Shown here piece after piece: positions 11,322 to 22,850 of a DNA stretch of 64,000 nucleotides. The notes below the pieces were generated by a model that saw only the letters and a list, made by a program, of their open reading frames with translations, did no database searches and was not told the DNA's origin. The first letter of the stretch is position 1, and each line of letters starts with the position of its first letter. This DNA comes from Cocos nucifera (lineage: Eukaryota; Streptophyta; Magnoliopsida; Arecales; Arecaceae): NCBI GenBank assembly GCA_006176705.1, contig QRFJ01005868.1, positions 336,501 through 400,500 of the forward strand, read 5' to 3'. Made by a program: the position numbers and the translations under genes.

Positions 11322-11649
11322 CGCCTAAAGGTACGATCCAATTTGAATAGTTTTGGTTGGGTCATCTTCCAGCAACGGGATGGAGAGCAATCGTTCAGCT
11401 GGCTCACCCCAATTTTCATCTTTCCGCTGATCAAGGTTTTCCAATGATGTGGAATCTTTTGATTTATTTTTCTTTGTAATGATCGCAAGGCATCGTCGGA
11501 CAATTTGTTGGTCGCCTCGCATCTCTTCGACTCCGATCTTGATCGAAAATCGGACTAACAAATGATATGTTGATACTATTGTCTTGAGAGCATTGAATCT
11601 CGACCTTTCGAGTATGGTATTGTATGTTGATGGGATTCTAACGATCATG

Positions 11650-11960
11650 AAAGTCAAGATGATGGTACTCTACTGAGGTTCTGTTTCCATAGTCAATGAA
11701 AGATCTATCTCTCCCTCAATATCGATGACATCTCCTGTAAATCCAACACAGGGATAGAAACTTTTCGGAGGCATTCTGTCGAGAGTTTCATTTGGAAGAA
11801 TGCAGAGTAAAATAAAATATTAATCGAACTTTCATTATCAATAAGTATTCTTTTTAAATCATAATTGGCTATCGTCGCTGAGACCATGACAGCATCATCA
11901 TGGGGAATTTGAATCCCCCTAACATCATCATCCGAAAAGAAAATAGATTCATTAGATCGT
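11650..11960 (-). pseudogene. aspartic protease remnant of element B
   Basis: Minus-strand reading 11887-11705 contains KRILIDNESSINILFYSAF, the usual flap-side context of the Ty3/gypsy protease. The catalytic D-(T/S)-G has become D-N-E. It would have cut the gag-pol polyprotein. A premature stop follows the RER residues near 11,705. Confidence 0.65.
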
Positions 11961-12129
11961 CACTTCTTGGTCGACCCCTCTTCAGATGTTGCCTCCCTGG
12001 TTCTTGGCCATCTAGAGATCATATTGATCACTCCAGCCATTGGTCGATTCTGATGAACTTCCTCCGGACCAGATGGTTGATCGGCATGAGACTGAGTCGG
12101 ACGATCAAATCAGTACTGGCTAAAAATTT

Positions 12130-13601
12130 TCACTGGATGAGAGCCTCGATCTCATCTTTTAATTGAAAGCACTGTTCGATATTGTGGCCGTAGTCATGAT
12201 GGAACCGACAGTACTTTCTCTTATCCTTCCCTCGATTCTTTATCGGCGAGGGTCGGTAGAGGTAATTTTCTCTCTCAATTTCCATCAAGATTTGGGCACA
12301 CAGAGTGGTGAGGGGAGTATAGATGTTGTACCGATTTTTTATATTAGTTGGTATTGGGTTCAGTTGGGAGAAGATCATTTTTCTATTTGGTGTAGACTAG
12401 TTTGGTCCAGCAAAAACGTCATTCTTCCACTATTTTTTCTTCTTCTGATCCTTTTCATTTGGTTGGTGCCAGCCAGAAGCATTTTCTTCTGTGCGGATGT
12501 ACTTATCCATACGCTCCAAGAGTTTTGCATAGGTCTGGGGGTGGTTCTTGTCCAGTGAATAGATGAATCAGGAACCCCGTAGATCTTGCTTCATGGCCAA
12601 AATGGCCACATATTCGTTAAGGTCTCAGACTTCGAGTGCGGTGGCATTAAAACGCGCCACGAAGGCTTGAAGGATTTCTCTCTCTCCTTGATCGAGAAGA
12701 GGGTGTCGAAGGTTCGTGGCATCCTCCTGTTAGTGCTGAAGTGAGCCATGAAGAAATCTTCAAGATGTCCAAAAGAGGCAATGCTTTCCGATTGAAGTTC
12801 AGAGTACTAGATTCGAGCAGCTTTTCGAAGGATAGCTAGAAAGCCAATACACATGAGGACGTCATTCGTCCCTTGGATCATCATGAGAGCCTTACAGCTC
12901 TAGAGATAATCAATTGGATCGGTGGAGCCATCATATGGCTCCACTTGTGGCATCTTGAATCGTGATGGAATTGGTTTGTTTAGGATACATGAGAAAAAAG
13001 GAGCTGTCTGGATGTGGAGTTCGTCGGGGGACCCTCCTTTTGCATCCTCCTGAATCTGGACCAATCGTCGGTTAATTTTCTTGAGTTTTCGCTCATAGGT
13101 ATTGAGCTGATGCTGACGAGGTGTCCCTAGGGTTGATCCTCCTGAAGAACTAGTAGAGGAGGAAGTGATTGAACCCCATGGAGACTTTTCCTTATGCTGA
13201 CTCCGACGAGAAGGCGGGAAAGTGAAGCATCGAGATCATCGGATGGTTCCTCGCGAATGATGAGGGAATGGAGTTTCTGCTCATCGGGAGCGTTGAGATT
13301 GTCACTCCGGTGATGGAGAGGCGAAGTGCCTTGGCACGCGGTGGCCATGCTTAGATGGTATCGCCTGTGTCACTGGCTCTTGCATTGCCACACACGACTG
13401 TTGCTGGAGGCTGTGTACAGCTTCCATCAACATCCGGACTTATTGCATCAATGCAGCTAGTTGTTGAGCTTGCGCGTCTACCATGACTGTCGGATGTGAG
13501 GAACTCGATTTCACTATAGACGATGGTGGGGGAGGGAGCGCTTTTCGCTGGGATGATTGATCGGTGGAGCTGAGTGAGTTGCGAGCACGTATTTTCGCCA
13601 T
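12130..13601 (-). pseudogene. gag of element B
   Basis: The start is taken at 13599-13601 (MAKIRARNSL), just after the leader. A stop (TAA, 13440-13442) falls after 53 codons behind ALMQ, at the same place as stops in elements A and C. Downstream, several frames carry recognisable gag: FKMPQVEPYDGSTDPIDYL near 12,900-12,960, the capsid segment near 12,600-12,850 with AFVARFNATALEVRDL, and a C-terminal zinc-knuckle-like motif YCRFHHDYGHNIEQC followed by FQLKDEIEALIQ (12,220-12,130). This last Cys/His pattern recurs in element C. Multiple stops make it a pseudogene. Confidence 0.75.
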
Positions 13602-13652
13602 TGTAATGTATGATAGAAAGTTACCAGTTGCTTTCGATCTTCGATATTTTCT

Positions 13653-13676
13653 CCCCTCCTTCCTGGCACGCCAATT
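13653..13676 (-). promoter_or_regulatory. probable primer-binding site of element B
   Basis: Read on the minus strand immediately inside the 5' LTR: ATTGGCGTGCCAGGAAGG. The corresponding positions in element A (ATTGGCGTTAGAGGAAGG) and element C (ATTTGCATTGGAGGAAGG) keep the same frame of conserved bases, as expected for a tRNA-binding site. I do not assign the tRNA. Confidence 0.5.
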
Positions 13677-14370
13677 GGCTATGGCCAATCCACTTGCGCC
13701 TCTGAACGCACGCCAACTACCTGCAAGATAGAGTCTGTACTGGCCAAAGTTGGCTCCGACGGGATCCTCCGATGCTTAAGTTAGTGGACTGGTTGAACAG
13801 GAAAATAAGGAGCAAGAGAATAGAATTTGCTCTCAAGTATTTTATGTCTTACCAAACTAGCCAATTAACCTTCTTTTTATAGATGTCAGAGTGATAACCG
13901 TTTAGTACATGAGTCATTCTTTTTCCAGCGTAATATGATCATGGGAAGGTGGTTAGAACTATCCACTAATCATTGTTGTCAACTTTTCTTGGGGGCAATT
14001 TTATAAGGTCGATCAGAAGTCGGATGAATTATTTATAAAATATCCAACGATTGTTTGGTTAATCTAGGGCCGATCGATCGTCGGTCGGTCGGCACATCTA
14101 GAGTCGATCGATCGTCGATTGTTCGACATATTTGGAGCCGATCGATGGTCGATCGGTCGGCATATCTGGGGCCGATCGACCTTCTATCGATTGGCTTATT
14201 TGAAAATTGACCGATCATTGGTCGATCGGTTTGAAGACTTTTCGTCGGCCAGCTAGTCCTCTTTGTCATCGATTATCAATCGTCAGACGATGGTCATCGT
14301 CTGATGGTCGGTCGGTCGCTGACCGATGGATAGATTGACGAGTTAGGCATTGGTTCGATATCTCCCAATA
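13676..14370 (-). repeat. 5' LTR of element B
   Basis: This is the partner of 3575-4452, offset by 10,101 bases at the inner end. The inner boundary TGGCTATGGCC abuts the primer-binding site. The outer boundary is CCCAATA. It is rich in GATCGATCGGTCGG-type short repeats. It lacks the 178-bp duplication of its partner. Confidence 0.85.
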
Positions 14371-15793
14371 TCTATGATGCCATAAATGTTGCATTTAGGT
14401 CAGTTGAACGACTCAAACAAATGAGTTGGTTGACATGGACTGTGTGTTACAGTGAGTCGTACACATGATATGTGATAGCTTCTATTTGAACGCCACGGCA
14501 ACTTCTCTTGAATTATTTGGCAAGTTCAAACGTGCAAATCTTTAACTTGCATGGTAGTCCATTTCAGTGAAAAGTGGAACAGAACTAAAGCACCACGTCC
14601 TTCTCAATCAGGGGTTGAGATTTGATTCCATGAACATTATTTGGCCGGCTACAAAAATCTCATTCTTGCTCATCAGCCGAGTTAGAATGTTTCCAGGCGC
14701 AACAAGAAAATTCATGAGAAGCCAGTCGGTGATTTCTCAAGAAGAATGATACAAGTTTCTTCTTTCTATTGTTGTCACCCGAAATACACTGAGACGTACG
14801 TGCTTGTCCCCTGATATTAATTAAGATCACCGCACTGATCCAACAACACATGCGCTTCCCAACTCTTCGTGCACGCATCTGAATGCAGCTTTCAAACAAA
14901 ACTTATGGAGTTTCTTGGGAGCATCCGCTTGGAGAGCTAGGCGTTCAAACTCGCTTCAAGATATTTTACCATGTGCGTCTATTTGCTAATTTTATCACGA
15001 TCTAATCTCCTAGATATGTGATTAAAGTACGATACCCTTTTCCGCACAAGCTAGATTAGAATGTTCATATGGATTTTTTTTTTGGTAACTGTTCATATGG
15101 ATATTTTGATCTATTTGACCATTCAACTAACTAGAAATGCAATTTTTCCGTAAGATTGACCCAAATTAACTAAGAAAGCTAACATAATAAAACTTCTGCA
15201 TGCAAATAATCATGAATTGGCCCAAATGTTTTTCTAAAGCAGGGCCGAAATTTGTGCCTCTGGGATGTAAAAGGGGAACCATAGCGAAAAAACAGTGCCA
15301 GAATTTGTGCCTCTGGAATGCAAAAGGTAAACCATATGGCAAAAACAGTCGACTCTCATGCTTGTACCTACACATTAAGATTCCAAACACATTGCACGAT
15401 GCAAGGAACGAAATATTTGTAATAATTAAGCCCTATCTAATCCCTAAATAATTCAGTGCGCAGCATGTGGATTATAAAAGGACCTTTGCATGCGACTTCT
15501 GTCCAAAGGCAAAACAGCGGCGCTCAAGTGTCTGCATCGACCAACCCAGAAAGTTGAACAACGTTATCCTTGTGATAAGAATTTGTCTGATTTACGTAAG
15601 GATGGCGTAGGCATGTATTTAGCTTCATATCAGTTAATTTGCTTAAAAGATGTTGAATATTTATACAAGGTTGAGACACCTAAATAATATTTTTCCAGCG
15701 AGCTTCGCCGGTGAGATGTTGGGCTATTCTTGCACTTTAGCTATCCGTCGAGGGCTCAACATCACTGCCGAGTCCATTTCAACTGAATTCGAT
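14371..15793. other. intergenic region, no gene recognised
   Basis: Several short open frames occur, but none has a recognisable domain. A TATA-like motif (ATTATAAAAG, 15471-15480) is present about 310 bases upstream of the degenerate glycine-rich gene at 15,794. A 54-base tandem duplication is listed separately. Confidence 0.45.
15242..15350. repeat. 54-bp tandem duplication
   Basis: Two copies of a block that reads GAAATTTGTGCCTCTGGGAT in the first and GAATTTGTGCCTCTGGAATG in the second, each ending AAAAACAGT. The period is about 54 bases, with a few substitutions. Confidence 0.75.
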
Positions 15794-16084
15794 ATGCCTA
15801 GGCTCTTCCTCCTTGCGCTCCTTGGTGTCCTCTTGTGCTCTGCTTGTGGTACGAAGTGGTTGGCTCAGTGGTAGTGGCGAGTTTGTGGAGGACGCAGACT
15901 TGGTGCTGGAGGTGACCTAGGTGGTGGAGCTGGTCTCCGTGGAGGTGGACTTAATTGGTGGTGGTGCGGATGGAGGTTTTGGAGGTGGCAGTGGACGTTG
16001 ACGGTGGACTGGAAGGTGGATCAGGCCTCAGCGCGGGGCTCGGAGGCGGCGGTGCAGGACTTGGGGTGGATTTCCTCGAGGGTT
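15794..16084 (+). pseudogene. glycine-rich protein gene remnant
   Basis: ATG at 15794 begins a signal-peptide-like MPRLFLLALLGVLLCSACG, very like the start of the gene at 18,371 (MAKLFLLLFL). The frame closes after WLAQW (about 15,872). Downstream DNA still carries runs of GGTGGAGGT-type codons in shifting frames (for example GGLEGGSGLSAGLGGGGAGLG near 16,005-16,060). Only about 200 bases of glycine-rich sequence remain and several frame changes are needed to read it. It is best taken as a decayed secreted glycine-rich protein gene of the same family as the ones at 2.2 and 18.4 kb. Confidence 0.6.
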
Positions 16085-17843
16085 CTCCTAATCTGTCCTT
16101 ACCCGTTCAAAGGAAATGTTCCGCGTCGTTGCTTTGCTTGAACTCAGTACTAATCCGTTTCTTTTCCATGTCTTTTGTAGTTGCCTTCTTACCCATGTAA
16201 TTTAACTAGGGAGACCATGCTGTCTCTAATGTATGAACGATGAGATATTGTTTCCATTTCCATGTCCTATGCGTCCTTCTTTCGTCCAAATAAATATACC
16301 GCCAATATTCCTTCAAAATGCACATATTTCAATATTAATTAGTAGCTTCCTTCAATCTATTAATTCTTATCCAGTAGTCAGAACTATATGTTGGAGCTGA
16401 AATTTTTTCGGCCGTGAATCTAGATAATTAATTTAGCAAATTGATTCAAGAGCTGATGATTAATTTAGCAGATCGATTCCTTACTGTTACATTTATTTTC
16501 ATACAAACAGAGCTTTCACTGATTTCTCGAGATAGCGGTGCTGTGGTTCGAGTGTTTGAGTTTAAATTGGGCTAAAATGCTGATACCCGGTGAAAAGAGG
16601 GGTGGTGCTGATCACGTTATGTAATATAAGGTGGTGCTAAGGACTGCCAACCATCCAATTCTTGTATCTACAGTGTTGCAAACTAGGAAACATGCCCGAT
16701 CAAATAGACTCAAAACAATTTATTAATGCATCTTAATTTATTGTCAAAGCAAGCTTTAATTTGCTTATACAATCTCACCTATTTTCCAGTTATAAGCGAT
16801 ACCCCACACCCTCGGTTGGGTGAAAATTAATAAGATGAGTGTGACGGAACCGCGTCAGGTGGGCCAATGTGCCGTAGCTTCGCATGACATGAAAATCCTA
16901 CCCCTAGGCTATTTGCTATCCCAAACATCTTCTATACGAGCTATATTAATTCGTGGCATTTTATACAAGCAATATCTTTTTGATGTGATTTATATATACA
17001 AGCAGTATCACTCCTCCATATTAATGTCCCGCTATAATTATGCCTGCTTGCCTAGTTGCACGGGTGTCCGCAAATAGAAGTTTTGACCGTCGGCCACACT
17101 TCTCATTAGTTCTTAATTAACTGTTATTTTGTAAAGATTGTTTTTGACTTAACCTTGATGATCTGGAACCCAAACACAAATAACAGCAACAACAACAATC
17201 AGGATTAGCACCTAAGAGTGAGAGGGTGAGAGCCCAAGTGGCCGACCACCTGATCAGGAGAATAAGTCATGGAGTGCTTCCTGCGATTTTTAAGAGCAAG
17301 TTAATTAACATTGTTAAGAAAAGAAAAGAAAAAACCACTGGTTATGTGGTATTTCTTCCCAAAAGAGGATGGACTTGCTTTTTTTGTTGCATTTACTCTA
17401 GATTATGATGTGGCCTTGTGAATGTGATTAGATATCCCTTCATGTATATCTTTAGTAATTTGCTTGTCTGATAAACGTGGTATTTGATAAATTAGCAAGT
17501 CAAAAAGATGAGACCACTTCATCATCTTTATTCTTCACTCATAATAAAACTAGTTTCAATTTTAAAAATAATCTGTAATTATTGAGATAGAAATCTGCGA
17601 GGCGATATTACAATCAAAAACTTTATCCTGTGATAATGGCACGTCACATGGCACTATAATTGATTTAAACCATCTATATTTTGTGAATAAATGAATTGCA
17701 ACCATGAGTGGAGCAATATAAGAAAACTGGTGATAGCATGGCTGGCCCATGGCATTACTGATGATGATCTATTGAAATTCGAAAAACATTTCCATGAAAT
17801 ATATAGCCATTATATTTATTAGCCTGGTGCAGCCTAGTATGTG
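16085..17843. other. intergenic region, no gene recognised
   Basis: No domain, RNA gene or long repeat was recognised on either strand. A short repeated phrase (attaatttagca, near 16,425-16,470) is the only structure noted. Confidence 0.4.
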
Positions 17844-18222
17844 TAGATGATGAATTCAAGAGCGAAAAAACAAAACGTGCCTATAGCCATCAAAAAAGGA
17901 CTCCACTAATTGCCTTTCTCCTTCCTTTTGTCAAGAAAGCAAAACTCTATCCATTTGCATTCTAAGAGGTGGCTGAGTCTTCTTGCCTTAGCTGCCATGA
18001 GGATGGCAGCGGTTGGGGTAGATGATGAATTCAAGAGAGTGAAGACAAAACGTGCCTATAGCCCTCAAAAAGGTAATTCATTAATTGCCTTTCTTCTTGC
18101 TTTTATCAAGAAAGCAAAACTCGATCCATTTGCATGAGGTCTATCGACTCTATCCATTTGCATTCTAAAAGGTCACTTGAGAGTCTTCTTGCCTTAGCCG
18201 TCATGAGGGTGGCAGCGGTTAG
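17844..18222. repeat. 175-200-bp tandem duplication upstream of glycine-rich gene
   Basis: The block starting TAGATGATGAATTCAAGAG at 17844 repeats from 18019. The phrase TCTATCCATTTGCATTCTAA, followed by CTTCTTGCCTTAGC and ATGAGG(A/G)TGGCAGCGGTT, occurs at 17947-18015 and again at 18149-18220. So there are two full copies and part of a third. It lies 150-530 bases before the start codon at 18371, within the likely promoter. Confidence 0.8.
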
Positions 18223-18310
18223 CCTCATTACTCCTCTGGCATCGGACACGCGTTTGTAGCTAAGACGCTGGTAACTCAAAGGCTTCCCAACGCAACCCAC
18301 CATGCACCTC

Positions 18311-18320
18311 CTATATAAAC
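18311..18320 (+). promoter_or_regulatory. TATA box of plus-strand glycine-rich gene
   Basis: CTATATAAAC lies 51-60 bases upstream of the ATG at 18371, a normal plant spacing with a short leader. Confidence 0.65.
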
Positions 18321-18370
18321 CCCAGGTCTCCCCTGCCTCTCCACAGCCAAAGTTCACCACTGTGTTCAAG

Positions 18371-18763
18371 ATGGCTAAGCTCTTCCTCCTACTGTTCCTT
18401 ATAAGCTGGGGAGCAAGGAGGCCTTGGAGGAGCAGAAGTGGTTTCACCACCATGGCGGGCTCGGCGGCGGTTTTGGAGGAGGCGGTGGGCTTGGTGGTGG
18501 AGGAGGCCTGGGTGGGGGAGCTGGAGCTGGGTTAGGTCCTGGTGGTGGGCTTGGTGGTGGACTTGGAGGTCGGGCTGGTGGAGGTTTCGGAGGTGGAGCC
18601 GGCGCTGGAGGTGGTGTGGGAGGTGGGTCTGGGCTAGGTTATGGTGGGGGATTCGGAGGTGGAGGTGGCGGCCGGTGGGTTTGGTGGTGGTGGAGGAGTC
18701 GGCGGCGGAGCCGGAGGTGGGTTCGGAGGAAGAGTCGTCATAACCTATTCCCACCCTTCATAA
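18371..18763 (+). pseudogene. secreted glycine-rich protein gene with two frame breaks
   Basis: ATG at 18371 follows a good TATA box. The first residues, MAKLFLLLFLISWG, form a signal peptide. To stay in the family pattern the reading must shift frame near 18,400, giving SKEALEEQKWFHHHGGLGGG and then glycine-rich repeats (GGGLGGG, GGGAGAG) to about 18,670. There a second shift restores glycine (GGGFGGRVVITYSHPS) until a stop at about 18,763. Without the second shift, the frame ends at 18846 with a non-glycine tail rich in Trp and Arg. Family members act in the cell wall. The two single-base-type shifts could be true mutations or consensus errors in the repeat. Confidence 0.65.
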
Positions 18764-19393
18764 AAGTTGTTATAAGGGTGTTGGCTCGTACTCTATTATT
18801 TCCATATATAACGGTCCGATGGCCCTGCCATCCTGGTCAAGAATAAGTGCATTGCATGGCGGAACCGCTTAACGTGTAATGATTTCCTACGTGAATGATA
18901 TATTGCAACCGTGTACTAATCTCTAGAGCGTGATTGTTTTCATCCTCTTATTTTGTTTTATCATGGTATAGATTAAAAGCATGGTTTAAAATAACAACCA
19001 CGATGAGTGCTCGGGAGGCTGCTTTCGTTACAACAACATGATTTGACTGGTGGTTCTTAATAATTAGCTATTACAGATCAGGAGTAACAGTTGTTATTTG
19101 CCTCCTTAATTTTTCGCTGTAATTTTAATTTTATATTATTATTTTTTAATATAGAGGATGGGTTTTGGTGTAGCAAGAGACTGCTTCATTGTAATTTAGA
19201 GATCACGGATTAGAAATATGGAAAATCTCTCCCTAAATGAAGTTACATGTATCTATTTGACCTTTCTCGGATCCTCCACCGCTTGGAGCCTCAAATACTA
19301 TTTCGCATAGCAGTGCTGAGCACTTGGGTTGTTATCGTATATTTCCTATATTAATGGAGCCTTGGGCCGGCACTGTTCTACCACAAATAAATA

Positions 19394-19427
<34 letters not shown>

Positions 19428-19652
19428 TAAAATTTTCTGTTTCTACGGCACAGCAATCAATAATGTAAACACCCCAGCCTGCTATAGTTAGAGATAGTGT
19501 TTTTAAAATCTCAGTCACATATCCGTAGCTCAAGAATTCTGGTCTCTCAAACACGCATACGCACAACAACTATGAGTTTAGATTACATCATCACGTGATA
19601 GAACGGTGAAATTGTTATCACCCATAAGATTGGGTTACGTTACCAGGTAATA
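18764..19652. other. intergenic region before the copia stack
   Basis: No gene was recognised. It includes the 3' side of the glycine-rich gene and an (ATA/AAT)n microsatellite. The left end of the truncated copia LTR begins around 19,653. Confidence 0.45.
19383..19430. repeat. (AAT)n microsatellite
   Basis: About twelve AAT units follow three AAAT-type units. Confidence 0.9.
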
Positions 19653-19823
19653 GAGAAGGGATTTATTTTGAAGACCCTTTTCTTGGGTCTTGAACACATG
19701 CGCATGGCCCGGCCCAACTTGGCTCACACGTGCGCCCGCATCTACGGCGGGGTGGAGCCTACATTTTATCCTTTTCTTATTATTGTTTTAAAAATCTTTT
19801 AATATTTTTTTATTTAATACTAT
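19653..19823 (+). repeat. copia 5' LTR, first fragment
   Basis: This aligns with 43,318-43,480 of the 3' LTR: GAAGGG(A/G)TTTATTTTGAAGACCC, then TGGAGCCTACATTTTATC. The LTR bases that should lie before 19,653 are absent, so the 5' end was lost. It stops at AATACTAT where CACTA-1 begins. Confidence 0.85.
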
Positions 19824-20439
19824 TACTATAATAAAAATGGTAAAAGATAGATGCTATAAATAGCATTTTACGATGCTAATAAGCGTTGGAAATAAGATCC
19901 ACGATATTTCAAAAATCATCGCGAAAGCATCGTATATATAAGAGTGGAGATGAAAAGCGCCGACGCTTTTTAAAAGCATCACAATATTTTCTAACGATGC
20001 TTTACAGCATCGTAAATTTAAATTTTATCGGTGCTTTTTAGCATCGTTAATGACAATGCATCCTACACTCTACAAGATGCTTTTAGAAGCATCGTCAGTT
20101 GTCACTAGCGACGCTTATAAGCATCGTTAATCAGTTCGATTAACGACGCTTATAAGCATCGTTAATTTTTTTAATAAAAAAAAAATATAAATTTTATATA
20201 CTAAAAAAAGAATATAAAATTTCTTGTATAAAATTATATCAATTATTAAAACATAAACTTGTACAATCACCACTATTCATATAAAAAACAAACATCAATA
20301 GCAAATTTAACAAAAAGATATTATTTTATATAAATAAAAAAAGTACTAATCGTTCATTACAATCAAGAGTTCAACAAACTAAAAGCATACAAAAAATATA
20401 AGACTATAATAAAAATAAAATGATGTCAATTTGCAAGCG

Positions 20440-22850
20440 GATGGTCGTTACCGTCTCAACATGATGTGCCGCCGTCTTGACGGATGCCTGATGTGTCAGG
20501 AGCCTACAAGAAACATATGAAAAGCTTATTTTATAAATTTATAAATAAAAATATATAGATCATTAAATTAATATATTTAATAATATGTATTTACCTGAGA
20601 TGGGCAATTTATCTCTAACAAAGATGTAAGCCGATCAATCTGTCCCCTCATGGCCTGCATCTCAGTATAACTCTATCACGTCTCCTCCATCTCAGCGGCA
20701 CGACTCTGTCTAATCTCCTATATCTCCACCTTGAGTCTGCGGATGCGTGAATCCTGAGCATCTGCTGCAACATGCTGCGTATATCTACTCACCTTAGATA
20801 ACTGAGTGAGGGTGACTCCTATTCCATAATCCCTCATTCGGTCGTAGCGTTCTGATCCCATTAACTCTGTGAACACCTCGGCCTCGATACAGCTCTGCTA
20901 CGTAGATGCTGTAGACTCGTCCTCACGCTCCGCAATGAGAGATGTAGATCTCTTCTGTATTTATTTTGAAAATAAGAGTTATATATTAATAGCTAACAAA
21001 ATTAAACTAAAATCATTGCATAAAATAGAATATTAATAATGCCATACATATAAATCTCTCGACTCATTTCGAACAAAATTACCATCCTGATGAGTATGAG
21101 TCATTCAGTAAAACTCCACTTTACTGGGTTCCCTCCCATGCTCATCCACCTACATAAATAATTTTAATTTTAAGTAAATAGTTATAATAATTTTAAAAAA
21201 ATATAAATATCATGATATAGACATGGTCCACGATATATAATGATATTAGTTATATAAATATTTCAACATAAAAATTATAAGTTAATTATGAAAGTTTAAG
21301 GAACATACAAACTTCAATTGGAGTCATGCATAACTCTTCGACCCTGATGTATGAGGAACAGACTGAGCTGCTCATGCAGCTCTACCAATAGCAGAATAAA
21401 TCTATAAAATAAAATAAAAAAGAATATTATATGTATAATATATAATATACAATATAAATTAATATTTTTATAAAATATTTAAAAGAAAAGATAATGAACC
21501 AATAATATACCTGTGCCCTCTCGGAGAACCAATAATGAACCAGCTCCATCCACTGATGGAGGGTACATCAGGAGAACAATTCCTAGCAACATCCTCCTCT
21601 ATCATACCCTGTCTCATATAATCCCTCTTCAATTGTGCTCTATATTCTTTCCATTTGCGATTGAGAGATTTTATTACAAAATCATAAGTGGATGGAGGGA
21701 GAACAAACTTGCCCTACAAAAAAAAAGTTAAATAAAATAAATTATATAAGTGATTAACAATTAATATATAATATGAACATCAGTTCATTATCTCTATAAC
21801 TCGGAGGAGCTCAATTTTGTACATTGGAAGCATGTCATTCTATTTTGCATAGCTCAATGGACATAGCTGAGACCTCCGAGCAATAGTCCCCAAAAATGAA
21901 GTCAATAAGCAGGCAGCTTTCTTAACTGGTTGACCTAGCTGATTGCACTCCACAATAATTCTCTCACCCTCACGTATCTGCCACGCGTCTCATACTACTG
22001 TGGATCAGCGTCTGAGGCATACTCTCCCAGATCTGTTTGCAAAAAATACATAAAAGTAACGATATCATAAATATACATAAAATAAAATAAAAATAAAATA
22101 ACATGAAAGACAATATATATCCTGAATATGTATCTCATCATCTGGCTGATGAATAGGAGGATCGTGCTATGCTGATGATGAAGAAGGACAGGGCTCGAAA
22201 TTTTGTACAGTTGAACTGGCCTCAAGCTGCTGCACTAAAAAATATGTACCGACCTCCATGTGTAAAAACTGGAACTCCACACCAGCATATCATCCCCTGC
22301 AGCGCATAATGTCACCTAGCATTTATATAAATAAAAGATAGAATCAGTTAATATATGAAGTAAAATAACACAATAATTAATACAAATTATATATACATCA
22401 TAAATAATTATTACCAATAACAATCTAGCAGTAGTGTTTTCTTCAAATTCTGTCCTAACCAACGTCATCGTAGCATTTAAGTCATCAACTGGCACAAAAT
22501 TGTAGGGCATACATTGTGTATAAGTATCATCATCATCATCCTCCACTTGGTTTTCCATATCATATAAGTCTCTAGGTTTTATTTTGATGTCAGTAAATCA
22601 ATCTTTATCTTTTGCGTCTTGTATATAAAATACTTGACGAGCTTGAGATGAAAAAATGAATGGGTCATCCTTCAATAACACACCAGTGTGTATCAATCTT
22701 GAAAAATTTACAAGTGTAAATCCATTTGCATCTTGTTTCAAACCCCTTGGTTATATCCACCCAATCACATCTAAATAATACTAATTTAAATTTTTTATAA
22801 TAATCCAACTCATAGATATCTTTATCCATATCGGACATCTAAATTTTCAT
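20440..22850 (-). pseudogene. CACTA-1 transposase remnants (DUF4216 and Transposase_24-like)
   Basis: On the minus strand, 22,850-22,540 reads the DUF4216 pattern of CACTA TNP2 proteins: IYELDYYKKFKLVLFRCDWVDI, a one-base shift, ANGFTLVNFSRLIHTG, DDPFIFSSQARQVFYIQD, IKPRDLYDMEN, then an acidic tail. Further on are pieces of the plant Transposase_24 (Ptta/En-Spm) domain: LNRKWKEYRAQLKRDYM (21,690-21,640), GSKSYA (21,330), EFY, THTHQDGNFVRNESRE (21,120-21,065), and VFTELMGSERYDRMRDYGIG (20,885-20,815), followed by a coiled segment to about 20,590. Exons are separated by GT-AG-like gaps and in-frame stops are common (for example near 20,900 and 20,680). The product would bind and cut the element ends; this copy cannot. 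Confidence 0.75.

Larger units (their letters stand above)
3575..14370 (-). mobile_element. Ty3/gypsy (Tat lineage) element B, complete but decayed
   Basis: Two LTRs (3575-4452 and 13676-14370) bracket, on the minus strand, gag, protease, reverse transcriptase, RNase H, a second RNase H-like domain and integrase. On the plus strand, between integrase and the 3' LTR, lies an antisense spliced ORF. A second RNase H after the first and an antisense ORF near the 3' LTR are known features of the Tat lineage. Every coding domain has stops and frameshifts. The two LTRs differ at many positions and the right outer end reads ...CCCAATA instead of ...CAACA, so the insertion is old. I could not find a convincing target duplication (left flank ttcct, right flank tctat). 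It lies between the glycine-rich genes at 2.2 and 15.8 kb. Confidence 0.88.

Noticed and set aside
14567..14899. Short ORFs on both strands right of element B
   Set aside because: Chance open frames with no recognisable residues.
15471..15480. ATTATAAAAG as promoter of the gene at 15,794
   Set aside because: It is over 300 bases from the start codon, with no evident intron in the leader. I leave it as an unassigned TATA-like motif.
16820..17077. 85-residue ORF in the intergenic region
   Set aside because: No domain, no signal, ordinary AT-rich composition.
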